From the NCBI GenBank assembly GCA_949357655.1, contig CASHTG010000012.1:2418001-2482000 (forward strand): DNA of 64,000 nt, in the 5' to 3' direction. Shown here piece after piece: positions 34,584-45,846 of the stretch. Origin of the DNA: Parascedosporium putredinis (lineage: Eukaryota > Ascomycota > Sordariomycetes > Microascales > Microascaceae). The notes under the pieces were generated by a model. It saw nothing but the letters and a program-made list of their open reading frames with translations, was not told the origin of the DNA and searched no databases. Numbering within the stretch: the stretch's first letter is position 1; each line of letters opens with the position of its first letter. A program made the position numbers and the translations under genes.

Positions 34584-37202
34584 ATCAATTAACCCATCAT
34601 CTAATTACGCCATCCGCGGTTTTCGTCGGTCGTTCTTGAGTGAATGGCCTGTTGGATCCGTGTACAGTTGGCTTTAATGAACAACATGGTTGTCAATTCA
34701 ATGATGTCTTTTTTGGTTTAGCGACGCAGGGGTTTTCTAATGGGATTAGACTGGGATGGATAGACACGCGCTCTTCATTTCGGGGGATTAGCTTTGGACA
34801 ATACCATTCCACAACGGCGAACCGGTACATTATCGTTTTCTGCATTGCGACTTGATAGAAAATCGAGTCTGCCTTCTATCAACTTTCGCCCCGCACGCTT
34901 TGCAGGAGTCGTCGATTCAGTTCTTGTGCTTGTTTGTCCGCACTTATCCGGGCAAGAACGTATGAGTCGATCGGGTCGCCACGGCACTTGCCAAGTGTGT
35001 GCGGTCTACCAGGAAAGGGGAAGAGTTGTGGGTTTCGCGGTGGGAGATGGATGGATTTCTTGTCTAGATGTCAACGTGCGGGTAATCCGGCTCTCTCTCG
35101 ATCAAACAATAAGAAACTCGCTTTTATTCTTTTCTGGCAACTCTTAGTTCTTCTTCTTCTTTCATTGTGGGTGCGTGATCGCTACGTCCTTGTGCTCGAT
35201 GGACGCGGATAGCTGCCTGGCTTCTTTGTCCAACCTTTACAAGCGAGTCGTGCGATGGCAATCCTGCATTTTGTCGGGCGTGTTTTATGGTCGCTGTCGA
35301 GTCGACGTTGCGGAGCTCCCCTCGGGTCTGCAGTGTACATAGTTTACTCAATGCTCGAAGTTGGCCATTTTTGGTCCGACGATGTTTTCGCTTCTTTACT
35401 TTTTTCCTTTGCGGGGACGTCCCCTAATACGCATGTACGCATGTGGTGATGATGGTTTGTTTCACCAGAGTCTCATTCGCACCGCCCAAGGGTTCGCCCT
35501 CCCCGTGGCGGAAAATGTCTCTGGCCAACCCACGATTATTGTTTTGACCTATGCCTGTCGTAGTTCGTATGTGCTTGCATTTCGTGTATTCTGGTGCCGC
35601 CACAAAGGCCAGAACCGAAAGAACGCTACCCTTGGTGCAGAGTCTCGAACGCCGGAATTATGCTGCGACCCGTTCAAGCTGAGTCTTTTCTCCTCATTGT
35701 CTCGGCCCGCAACGAGAGTCAGATATCTTTCCCTGTCACGGATATCCCGTTGCTTGCCACTCGGCTTCTTTCTTTGCTCTCTTTTTTCTCTCTTTCCCCT
35801 GTCGCGCTTCTACATCTCTCCGAATACAAGGCTTCCAGCGTAGCTATAGTGTGTAGAAGGGAGGGGGCGATGATAGTGGTACCACTGTGCCCTCGTGCGA
35901 GTCACCGGCTGTCTCTCATATATCAAAACCAGCGAACTTGGCCGCTGATCAGAAGAAGGGTGATCTCGGCACTATTTTTAACTCCCCTTTCCCAATGCAG
36001 CAAATCGACAAACAGATGAAAGAAACAGCTCGTCTTTCCTCTTTTGATCTCGTATCTTGCGTTGCCTTCCCCGAAATTTGCTTTTCTTGCCTTCCTCCTA
36101 CCCACACAAGCCCGACCAGCCAACGTCCATGACAGAAAAGGGCCCTGCTCCAGTATTCGGCAGCCATACATGTATTCCATGGTGCACCTCGACCGTAATC
36201 ACGATCGGAGACATCCCAAGCTACTGTTCAATACTATCGGCGATCTGCTGATCACCCGCCCCGCTGCATACAAACAAAGCATGGCGCCGCCTGACGGGTT
36301 TGCCATCTATTTTATTGTTTCTGGGTAATAGGCGGGGCCTGCGGGAGGGTGCGGACTGGTTTCGGAAGCTCATAATACTAATCTATTCAATTTTGGCGAG
36401 GAGGTAGGTTTTCCAGGGAATTCCTCGCCACGGAACAAAGTGTCGCAGATCCAGTTGGTCCGAGAAAAGGTGTGGCACGACAGGACGTGGTCAGGACAGG
36501 CGGGAAACCGAATGACTTGACCGGGAAAAAGGGCAGACGAAGAGAGGAAGGGGAAGAAGGAGGGGCGGGGACGACGAGTTGCAGACGCAAGCGGATCAGG
36601 TACCCAGCGGTTTTGATTGGCTAGTGTAAAGCACTCGTTCATCTTGAGAAAGGTTCGAAAAGTGTGGGTGGATCGAAAAGTCTGCCACACGCCCAAACGC
36701 CTTCCTGCTGCTGGTGCTGCTGGTGCCGCTGGTGCTGCAAGTGAGACAGCTCGCGATTTCCTCGCTTTGCGGCAAGTATATTTCGGGAAACGGCCAGTGC
36801 AACGAGATGATAAAAAACTGTGTACCAAAGTACCCTATGATTGGATCTCGTCCACGTCCACCGCTGTCCTTGGCGCCGATGCAAGCAAGGCCCGAATAGG
36901 ATTGCACTATCACTTCCTGAGGAGAGAAGAGAGAAGAGGAGCGAAAAAAATTAAGAGAGGATAGAAATGGCATGTAATGGCGAAAAGAAAGAAGGGATTG
37001 GGTGGAGGGAAAGCATCGCTTCTCCTGCCTCTCAAGAGAGCTTTGCTGAAATATTTTCTTGAATCTCGAATGAATTCTGCGATTGATCACTGCTGTTTGT
37101 TCCGTACATGTAGGCCTCGAGTATTTTTTAAAGATAAGTTTGAACGCTGGGAGAAAGAAGTAATGGAATGATGTATGGAGCGAAAGGATCGCGGCAATAT
37201 GT
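34584..37202. other. Gene-poor stretch of 2.6 kb
   Basis: The 3' flank of the CCG-6-like gene and then only low-quality ORFs. TACATGTA palindromes occur at 36167 and 37105. No gene is supported. Confidence 0.5.
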
Positions 37203-37544
37203 TCAAGTCTGTTCAAGTACGCTCATAAGCTGACCATCGCAGCGACAGCCTTCGCGCGCGCCCATGTGCCAACGTGAAGGACCATTGAAGAAGATACCAA
37301 GTGCCATGCTCTCAACGATATTCATTCCCTGCATACAACATTTTAGTTGATGTTCATACATGTCCTCCAATTCTGTACCTCTTTTAGACAACGCGAGATC
37401 ACGCTGAGTTAGCTGGCGCTTAATATACCAGAATATGAATTCGGCGAGGGCGTCAAGCAATGAGGCGGAGATATAGACGAGAGATGCCGGTGTCCAAGGT
37501 TGCCGCGGGTCCTCGCCAGAGTCAACGCCGGCGATGAAGAGCAA
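37203..37544 (-). CDS. Possible small gene or terminal exon, unrecognised
   Basis: I do not recognise this product. The open frame (about 113 codons, no ATG at the 5' end) has protein-like composition in its first half, including a hydrophobic/amphipathic stretch SLVYISASLLDALAEFIFWYIKR followed by a charged segment. A candidate intron lies near 37336-37386 (GTACAG donor, CAACTAAAA, GCAG acceptor); splicing it would end the protein soon after in NEYR. The 5' end could be an exon starting at an AG near 37567. It may equally be chance coding potential. Confidence 0.28.
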   Translation of the reverse strand: MLFIAGVDSGEDPRQPWTPASLVYISASLLDALAEFIFWYIKRQLTQRDLALSKRGTELEDMYEHQLKCCMQGMNIVESMALGIFFNGPSRWHMGAREGCRCDGQLMSVLEQT

Positions 37545-39275
37545 GTCGGCAAAACAAATCGGTACTCAAGGTGATGACGAAGTCCCTATGCTCCTATTCC
37601 CATAGACTCATGGACTCGATGGACTCGATGGATCCATTGTGTTACAACAATGCGAGCAAAAACTTGCAGTTCAAGCTAGTGGAGCACAGAGTGCAATTGA
37701 TCGGAAGAGTAGAGGCGAACCCCGAGCTATCCGTCGGTTGATGTCAGGGCTGCTTTCCGACACCTCTCGCCGCCCGTCTACATGTACGTACTAGACGGTT
37801 GGTCTTTGTATTATTAGTTGCTAGTCGATAGGGCAACGTGGGTCCTGTCATCGCCTTGTCGTGTTTCCCTGGCGGCCTATCCCCAAGCTGGACAATCTAG
37901 ATCGGCCATGTCCACCTATGCCGATCTATCGGACAATGGCTGGGAAGCTTGGGAGAGACATGATGGCCGGGGAGAGTATCCTGTCGAAAAGGGGTTCCCT
38001 GTTTTAGATGACGCTATCACCTGTCGTGGCCTCGAGGATCACTCATGGGCTGCATCCACACTTGCCTCCCCTTGAGTGGGTAAAGTCCGACGCGTGGAGG
38101 TTCACTTGGGGCGCTGTGCTGTCATGCCTGTGTCACTCCTGTCATATTTCGAGGCGAGGCGAAAGAATGAGAAGCCCAATTGTCTAGTATTTACGTGTTT
38201 ACTTAGTTATCTACTTACCCTCCATGTGTAAGATAAGGCTGCTAATGGGGATACTCCGGCCCATTACAATCGAGCTTTTCATATAAGATCACTCCCCAGA
38301 TTGGATATTTCGAAATGCGTCAACAGCTGCATCCGCCCAGGCATTTGTAAGAATGTCATGAGCCCCCGTCGTCGCACCCTCAATATGTTGGAGCTCTTCT
38401 CCTCTCTTCTCTTCTTGAGGTTGTCCGCAATCCCCAGTCCCCAGTCTCCACCTTTTCCCCGGCCTCCAATTCCAGTTCCCCGCAGGACCCCATGAAAGGG
38501 TCAATAAATGGGCGAGGAGAAGCCTGACTGGCTCTTTTTGTTCACCTTTTTTTTTTATTGTCCTTTATTTAACGAGAGCGCAAAGCCTTTTTCTTTCGTC
38601 CATCCTCCCTGCGTTATGAGGGTTAGATTCGAGAAAGGGAGATGATGCCGACGTCCGGGAAACTCATTGGGGAGCCAGTCAAAATACCCCAATACCGCCA
38701 CAGGCCGACCGCCTCGGCAATGTCGAGTGGGCAGGGCCGCGGGGTAAGCATGAGAATCCGGGAAACGGAGAAACGGAGAAACGGCGCTGGCTTTGGGTGG
38801 GAAGAGGAGCCAGATATCATCAATTGGGTGTCCCACGGCGGCCAATCGCCCACAAGCGGTTGCTCTCTTGGGTCAATTGGGGATGGCGAGTTTGAGTGCG
38901 GAGAGCAGTTCAGGGGTGCAAGTGGCCTTGGATACTGTGCAACTGTGCAACTGCCCCGGGATTGGCATAGCGAAAACGTGCGAACGTGCGAACGTGCGAT
39001 GGTGCGGGAAACGGAAGGGGCCTGACTGCATGTCACGGTCGACCGCGTGCGTCTCCCCAACGCCTCACCGACTAATAAAGAAGCCGGGCGTACTTGTACG
39101 AGTATAATACCAACAAACTCTCTCCCGCCCTTGGAACAGAGTGTCAAGGCTATTCGTGAAGCTAAAAAGTAAAAAGAGTGAACGAGCAATTGGGCGTCTG
39201 GCACGAACACTCCCTCCCCTACCCTAACCTACCCCCTCAGCCCGCTGGTCTACGTCACAAAGGACAGACCAAACA
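37545..39275. other. Intergenic
   Basis: About 1.7 kb upstream of the acyl-CoA synthetase gene. It contains a GGACTCGAT direct repeat (about 37610-37632), a TACATGTA at 37779 and an 8-bp tandem repeat at 38970-39005. No gene is supported. Confidence 0.5.
38970..39005. repeat. Short tandem repeat, 8-bp unit
   Basis: Roughly four imperfect copies of GCGAACGT. Confidence 0.7.
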
Positions 39276-41808
39276 ATGGCCCCCAGCGGCGACGTGCACC
39301 CCCAGGACGAGGTCCTAGACCATTCGCTCAGCGATCCCACGAGTTTCTGGGCCCACCACGCCGACCAGCTGCACTGGCATAAGAAGCCCACGTCGGTACT
39401 GGAGATTTCGGAGAAGAAGCTCAAGTCGGGCGTCACCCACGACACGTGGACCTGGTTCCCCGGTGGAGAGATATCCACGTGTTTCAACTGCGTCGACCGA
39501 CATGTGCTCGACGGCCATGGGGACTCCCCGGCGATCCTCTACGATAGCCCGGTGACCAACACGAAGCAGAGAATCACCTATGCCGAGCTCCTGCTCGAGG
39601 TGGAAACCCTCGCCGGAGTACTGAGGGCGGAAGGGGTGAAGCGCGGCGACGTCGTCATAGTGTATAGTAAGTGGCCATCTTTTTTTTTCTAGGCGCGATG
39701 CCACAGCGCGACATGTGGCTGACTTGAGAGATTCCGGGCAGTGCCCATGATACCAGCGGCCCTCATCGGCATCCTAGCCATCAATAGGTTAGGAGCCATC
39801 CACGCCGTCGTCTTTGGCGGGTTCGCCTCCAACGCTCTGGCGCAGCGCATCGACGCTTCGCAGCCCGTAGCGATCCTCACCGCGTCGTGCGGAATCGACG
39901 GGACGAAGCCGCCCATCCCCTACCAGCCCTTGGTCGAGGAGGCCGTCCGCATCGCCAGCCACAAGCCGAGCAGGACGCTCGTGTGGCAGCGGCCGCAATC
40001 CGAGTGGCGGCCCGTGAGGGAACCCGCCGGCGAGCGGGACTGGGCCGCCCTCGTCCAGGACGCCAAGAGGCGCGGGGTCAAGGCTGCGTGCGTGCCGGTC
40101 AAGAGCACCGATCCCATCTACATCATCCACACGAGCGGCACGACGGGGCTGCCCAAGGGGGTCTTGCGGGATGCTGGTGGGCACGCGGTCGGCTTGCACC
40201 TCTCCATCAGCTACTTGTTCAACATTCACGGTCCGGGTTGCGTCTCTTTTACTGCGAGCGACGTGGGCTGGATCGTGGGGCATTCGGTAAGTTGGAAATG
40301 TCACACAGCCTTTTATCGCACTCCGTTCCCTCCTTGAGCGTCTTATCTCCCTCTTTCCCTTAACGGGGGTGGGGGTTAGGTAGTAAAGTGGCGGGTGTGA
40401 GAGTGTAGAACGAGCTAGCTCCTCTTTTTCTTCGGAACCTCATAAACTAAAGGAGATTGTGTACCACTACAGTATATTCTTTACGGACCACTCTTGACCG
40501 GTGCCGCCACGGTGCTCTACGAGGGCAAACCCGTGGGCACCCCAGACGCGTCGGCCTTTTGGCGCATCGTCGAAGAGTACAAGGTCAACACCATGTTCAC
40601 CGCGCCCACGGCCCTCCGAGCCATCAAGAGGGACGACCCCAACAACGAAAGCTCGAGCGCATCGGCGCCCGCGGGGTCTCCGATCCCTCAAGGCCCTGTT
40701 TTTGGCCGGCGAGCGGTCCGAGCCGTCCCTCATCGCCATGTACCAGGATCTCCTGGCCAAGCACGGCGCCAAGGAGGCGCACGTCGTGGACAACTGGTGG
40801 TCGACCGAGGTGGGCTCGCCCATCACGGGGAGGGCGCTCGTGCCCCACGCGGGCAGGGACCGCAAGACGTCGACGAGGGACCACCCGCCTCCGCGTATCC
40901 GGCCGGGCAGCGCGGGCAAGGCCATGCCCGGGTTCGATATTCGCGTGGTCGACGACCGCGGCGAGGAGGTGCCGAGGGGGAGATGGGCAACATTGTCCTG
41001 GCGCTGCCGCTCGCGCCGACGGGGTTCAGGACGCTGTGGCAGGACGAGGAGAGGTTCTACAACGGCTATCTGAAGCGGTTCAAGGGCCGGTGGCTCGATA
41101 CGGGCGATGCGGGGTGGATTGATAAGGAGGGGTATGTGCACGTTATGAGCAGGAACGACGATGTCTTGAACGTCAGCGCTCACCGTCTATCGAGTGGTAT
41201 GGTTAACCTGGTCTTTTTCCTCGGCCCTCTTCCTTGTTCCACCATCTTGCCTGATTCTCTACGGAGGGGTTTCTTTTTCTTCCCATTTTTCCCCCTACCC
41301 TCATTTGTCTCCGGATTCCTGGCACAAAGAACATCACACTAACTAAGCGTGTGTGCGCGCATATAGGAAGCATCGAGCAAGCCGTGACGAGCCACCCCTC
41401 GTAGCAGAAGCCTGCGTCGTCGGGATCCCAGACGAGCTCAAGGGCCAGCTCCCCTTCGCCCTCGTCACGCTCCTCACGCCCGACCACCCCACCTCGGCGA
41501 TCCCGGCCAAGGCGCTCGTGGACGAGATCCAGACCCTGGTGCGCTCGCAGGTGGGGGCCATCGCCACGCTCGGCGGCATCATCCAGGGCAAGGGGATGAT
41601 TCCCAAGACCCGCTCCGGCAAGACGCTGAGACGGGTGCTCCGCGAGCTCCTGGAGAACGCCGTCCACGCCGAGTTCGACAAGGAGGTGCAGGTGCCGTCC
41701 ACGGTCGAGGACGCGGCCGTCGTGGAGGTGGCCCGCGCCAAGGTCAAGGAGTACTTTGCGGAGAAGGGCGGGAGCCATCGGCCGGTGGAGGCGCGGGCCA
41801 AGTTGTAA
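39276..41808 (+). CDS. Acetyl/propionyl-CoA synthetase (PrpE/ACSS3-like)
   Basis: Predicted AMP-forming short-chain acyl-CoA synthetase of about 701 residues, making acetyl- or propionyl-CoA from the acid, ATP and CoA. Four exons: 39276-39666, 39742-40286, 40473-41196, 41367-41808. Visible motifs, in order: FNCVDRHVLDG, YMPMIPAALIGILAINRLGAIHAVVFGGFA, the AMP-binding P-loop YIIHTSGTTGLPKGV, the block YILYGPLLTGAATVLYEGKPVGTPDA, NWWSTEVGSPITG, WLDTGDAG, and a C-terminal LNVSAHRLSSGSIEQAV with the acylation Lys expected in KTRSGKTLRR. The overall pattern is closer to propionyl-CoA synthetase than to canonical Acs1; substrate is inferred. Four bases are missing: at the A run 40648-40650, the G run 40673-40676, the G run 40976-40980, and near 41398-41400. 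The corrected coding length is 2,106 nt. Confidence 0.87.
39667..39741 (+). other. Intron 1 of the acyl-CoA synthetase gene
   Basis: The donor is GTAAGT and the acceptor is GCAG at 39741. It splits the Met codon of YMPMIPAAL. Confidence 0.85.
40287..40472 (+). other. Intron 2 of the acyl-CoA synthetase gene
   Basis: The donor is GTAAGT, the acceptor is ACTACAG, and the junction joins IVGHS to YILYGPLL. It is relatively long at 186 nt. Confidence 0.85.
41197..41366 (+). other. Intron 3 of the acyl-CoA synthetase gene
   Basis: The donor is GTATGG, a CACTAACTAAG branch region is present and the acceptor is ATAG at 41366. The junction joins AHRLSS to GSIEQAV. Confidence 0.8.
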
Positions 41809-42992
41809 ATAGGGAGGGAGACTGCTCCGTTCTGTTTGGAGCGCGCGCCGAACGAGGCTTCTCGCAAGCAAAGTAGGGAAGTCATATTTTGCGTCGCGTC
41901 GCGTAGGGCGGGATGTGGCATGTCCCGCGGCTTTGTACTACAGTTGGATATTAATTGTTATTTGCATCTTCACGGTGATTCCGGTCATGTTGAGAAGATG
42001 ACGGTTCAAGGAGGATGTTGTTCCAGCTCCTGTCCCCTCCAGACCTGTGAACTCCTTCCGCCTTTGATGTCATCATCATGAAATGAATGAAGAAAAAGAG
42101 AAAGAAACGAAATCTTCGTGTACAACTAGCACGCGCGCGTCGCGTTCGGTAATATCCTCGAGGAGCTCGGGAGAATAATCAGACGAACATTCGACAAGGA
42201 CACAAGGACAAGGATATGGGGCAAGGCGATAAATTTCAGGGTTCAAAGGCATGTTTCGTCTTATCCCCCAGCCATCTGATCCTGGACGAACAACGCAGAG
42301 CCATTTATGGATCCATGTCCGTGGTCCCAAGCTCACGAAAAACTTCCAATGCTCCCAATCTCCAGCGCATGTGCTCCCTAAATGAGGGTGGGGTTGCTCT
42401 GCCAACAACCAACCGCTTGCGTCTGCATTTAGCCAAGCGGAAGTACGAAGTACCTCGCCATACCGCACCACACAGAATGCTCCTTCCCCCAGTGATGTGT
42501 ACATCGTCCCTATTACTTCGTACTTGTATTGTTCGACTGCTCGAGCAGGGGACGCGCAGGGAAGGAGGATCCCAGGCAGTGCATCGATTGGCGCTTCTCT
42601 TCCGTTGTTACTATTGATTGCTGTCAATGCCGTTGCCGTAGTTGTCCTGTGCTCACGGCATCATCGTCATCCTATGCCTTGCGGTCAAAATTCAGAAAAC
42701 AAAAGATAAACATTCCAATCCCCGGTTTTTTCTTTCCCTCTTCCTGTTCCGTACGAATACCTGTACTCATTTGGAACTGTCCAGAATTGGCTTTCCTTTT
42801 TCTCGTTTCCCATCAAAACGATTGCTGAATTTTTGCCCGGACCCCGAATCCATATTCTTCATTCTTCTCGCTTCCAGGCCCAGAGAGGGAGATCCCTGTT
42901 GCATCGATCCCCTGGGGATAATTAGAAAACCCCCTCTTCGCCCCTTAAAAATTCCCCCTGGGAGCCAGCCACACCGACTAAAATCGACTAGT
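41809..42992. other. Intergenic, upstream of the TACC-like gene
   Basis: About 1.2 kb. Two TACTTCGTA-type motifs lie 70 bases apart (42444 and 42514), about 480-550 bases upstream of the next start codon. No gene is supported. Confidence 0.5.
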
Positions 42993-45266
42993 ATGGCTTC
43001 CACTCCACTGTCTTCGGCACACGATTCGACCCTCAACATCGCAACACCGCAGACGTCGAGGACAACGACGACGACGCCGAGCGAACGCCACACCACCTAT
43101 GAGGTGACGGCATTCACTACTATCTCGACGACAGCGACCACACGGCCGTCAATTCTTGCAGGTCCTCCTCTTTCATTGCCCCACGACTCCGCCCTGAGCC
43201 CTCGCGATCCGACCCCAAACCACGTCGCTTTCCCCGCCAACAAGGAGAATATCGCCATGGAGCCCTCGCCCAGCAAGATGACGCGCCATTCGCGAGTCCT
43301 CTCCGGGACTGAGCTGTCTCCCCTCAAAATTTTAACCGAGGCGAGATCGAAGAGCGGCTCTCCGGACTCTGCCGCTACCAACGACTCCTCTTCCTCCCCG
43401 CTGCTCCGCCGCCCTCTGCCGCCTTTCGGAGCCCCAGGAAGGTCCTGTCCCCCGTGAAGAGGTTTCCCATCAAAGTCAGGGCGCCCGGTGCCGACGTCGA
43501 AGCCACCCCAAAGCCTGTCGTCCAGGAGCGGACCATGACAATTGACGAGGCCTTGAGGGATAATGTGGGACTGCAGAGGGCCATTCAAATATTCGAGGAC
43601 GATGAGGACGACGATGATAGCCTTATCGAGGGGGAGAAGGACGGGTCCATGGATTTTGGGGCAAACGGCTCTGTCGCCTCTCACGAAGTCGGTGAGGAGG
43701 CCGCCGGCCACGACGACACCATGGTCAGCACCTTTAGCACATTTTCGGCCGTCCCCGATATGACCATGTTCTCAAAGCTACACAACGGGACCAACAGACA
43801 TTCCCTACTAGGGGACACCACTCCAAGAGCGAGCGGCCGACCCTCACAGGCTACCCCTCCCAGTACCCTATCGGATTCTGGAAACACCACAAACCTGCTC
43901 ATGGAATTCACCGAACAGCTCAGGTTCCCGCAAAGACGCCACTTCAACGCGCGAGCATGCCGCCGCATCCTCTAGCGGCGTCCTCCCTTCCACCCCTGCT
44001 CGCTCTTCGATGAACCTGATTGACTTTGACATACCCCCATGCCAACGCCGCGCAGCATTCCTAGCATCACCCCGGGAACTTGAAAGTCTCAAATCCAACT
44101 TCCTCTCCGAGATTAGCGGCCTCAAGGCTTCCCTAAGCGGGAAAGAAGCCGAAGTGCACTCGCTCAAGACGGCGGTGGTGGACGCGGAGCGCCGCGCCGG
44201 CCAGAGCATGGAGCAGCTGCGCGAGGAGCGCTCCACCAGAGAACACCTCTCGGCTGAGAAGGACGGTTGGGAGAAGAGGGGCCGAGAGATGGAATCGGTA
44301 TTGCGGAAGGTCAAGGACGAAATTGTCCTAAACCAGAGAGAAAGGGAAGAGCTTGAGATCAAGCTAGATGAGAGCGAGAAACGTCGTGAGGCGGCGGAGA
44401 TGATGGCTCAAGAGGCCGAGAGCAAGATTGCTGGCATGAAGGCCGGCAAGGCCACCGAGGAAAGAGAGCGAGCCGCCGCCGGGGACAAGACCCCCATCAC
44501 TAGCTCCTCGACGGCCAAGGAGGTCGAGATCGCCGTGGAGAGGGTGGCTCGCGAGTTGCACGCGCTTTACAAGAGCAAGCACGAAACCAAGGTCACCGCG
44601 CTCAAGAAGAGCTACGAGAACCGGTGGGAGAAGCGGGTGCGCGAGCTCGAAGCCAGGATCGAAGAGCTTGCCGACGACAACGACAGGCTCCGCCTCGGCC
44701 GCGATGCGACAATGACCCGAGTCGACCCGAACCAGGCCGCCATAGACGAGGAGCGCAAGGCTCAGCTTGCCAAGGATTCGGCACAGATCAAGGAACTCGA
44801 GGCAGAGATTGAGAAGCTCGAGGCCGTCGTGTCGACCGTCAAGGTAGACAACTCGGAGCTTCGCCGCCTGCTTGAACGGGAGCGGGTGGAAAAGGGCGAA
44901 CTCGTCCAGGTCGCCGAGGAGCTCATGGCCATGCAACAGACCTTTGTTGCTCCAACACCCGCCCGCGACTCCACCGCTGCAGTGACGACTACGACCACGT
45001 TGACGAAACCCGCCGCCAGGGGCCCGGCTCCGTCGGCTCTGAGGACCCCGGCATCGAATAGGCACTCGATGATCGAGGCGCCCAGGAGCGCTACTAAGTC
45101 GGGTCTCCGAGCACCCGGATCTTACGCCGCGGCCGAGTCTAGAATCGGGCGTTCGGCCGCACACGAGCGGACCAAGAGCAGTGGCCTTGCTCTACCGAGG
45201 CCGAGGAGTGGCATCATGAGCTCGATCGAAAAGATGGGAAACTACAGGGGTAGGACAGGGGAATAA
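42993..45266 (+). CDS. Coiled-coil spindle protein, fungal TACC-like
   Basis: Predicted protein of about 760 residues, intronless as read. The N-terminal half is disordered and Ser/Thr/Pro-rich, with NKENIAMEPSPSKM, PLKILTEARSKSGSP and VLSPVKRFPIKV motifs and an acidic DDEDDDDSLIEGE patch. The middle carries NLIDFDIPP and ELESLKSNFLSEISGLKASLS. A long coiled coil follows (44080-44940), including ELHALYKSKHETKVTALKKSYENRW split over adjacent helices, which I associate with the fungal TACC family (S. pombe Alp7/Mia1 type), microtubule-associated and at the spindle pole. A basic Ser-rich tail ends the protein. Frame breaks: the C run at 43432-43435; near 43925-43935; the C run at 44034-44038; and the adjacent C and G runs at 44070-44076. 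Family assignment is from memory of motifs. A generic coiled-coil kinetochore protein is the main alternative. Confidence 0.65.
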
Positions 45267-45695
45267 TGGGTGGGAAAAGAAAGGAAGAATTAAAAAGAAA
45301 TGTGGAAGTGCGTGAGAGGCCATGCGAAGGGTGGCACAGAACGTACAATCCAAGCACGAATAAGGCGGGAAACCGCCAGCTACGGGGAGGATGTCTATCT
45401 AATCATGTCGACGGCCAGATATTGGAATACCGCCAGTCTTTATTCATGGAGGGTAGAAAGGAGGCAAGAGAGCAGTTTACGTACATGCTCGTTGGGGGCG
45501 GGGCGGGCAACAACAGGGTTACCAGGCTGGATGGATGCGTTTATGAGATCAATGAAGACCTGAGCTTCTCTCATGTACTCTAAGCTCGCATATATGATTT
45601 CCGGGTGTCACGGCGTGAAACGGACGGGGTGGTGGAGGCTCTTAATTACGTTACGTCTGTCCGGTGTCTCTTTTCTATTTTTTTATTTTTTACTT

Positions 45696-45730
<35 letters not shown>

Positions 45731-45846
45731 ATATAACACGCTTTCGTAGCGCGAACAAGAGTCCCGTGGCTTTGCTCGGGCCCAAGTTAATTCTTAGAAT
45801 GTGCATCAAACGCAGCGGAGATCAGAGAGGCTAGGGCTGGTCCCAA
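45267..45846. other. Convergent intergenic region with CT microsatellite
   Basis: About 580 bases between two convergent 3' ends. A CT repeat of about 14 units lies at 45698-45726. No poly(A) signal of AATAAA type is evident. Confidence 0.6.
45698..45726. repeat. CT microsatellite
   Basis: Uninterrupted CT dinucleotides, preceded by T-rich DNA. Confidence 0.9.

Noticed and set aside
36596..37216. 206-codon minus-strand ORF
   Set aside because: The sequence looks like translated noncoding DNA and is overlapped by an equally open plus-strand frame.
39215..39240. CCCTAAC-like bases resembling telomeric repeats
   Set aside because: Single occurrences only; there is no TTAGGG/CCCTAA array anywhere in the window.
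39276..41808. Acyl-CoA synthetase as a pseudogene
   Set aside because: Four frame breaks exist, but all catalytic motifs and splice sites are intact and one base per run restores the frame, as in every other gene here.
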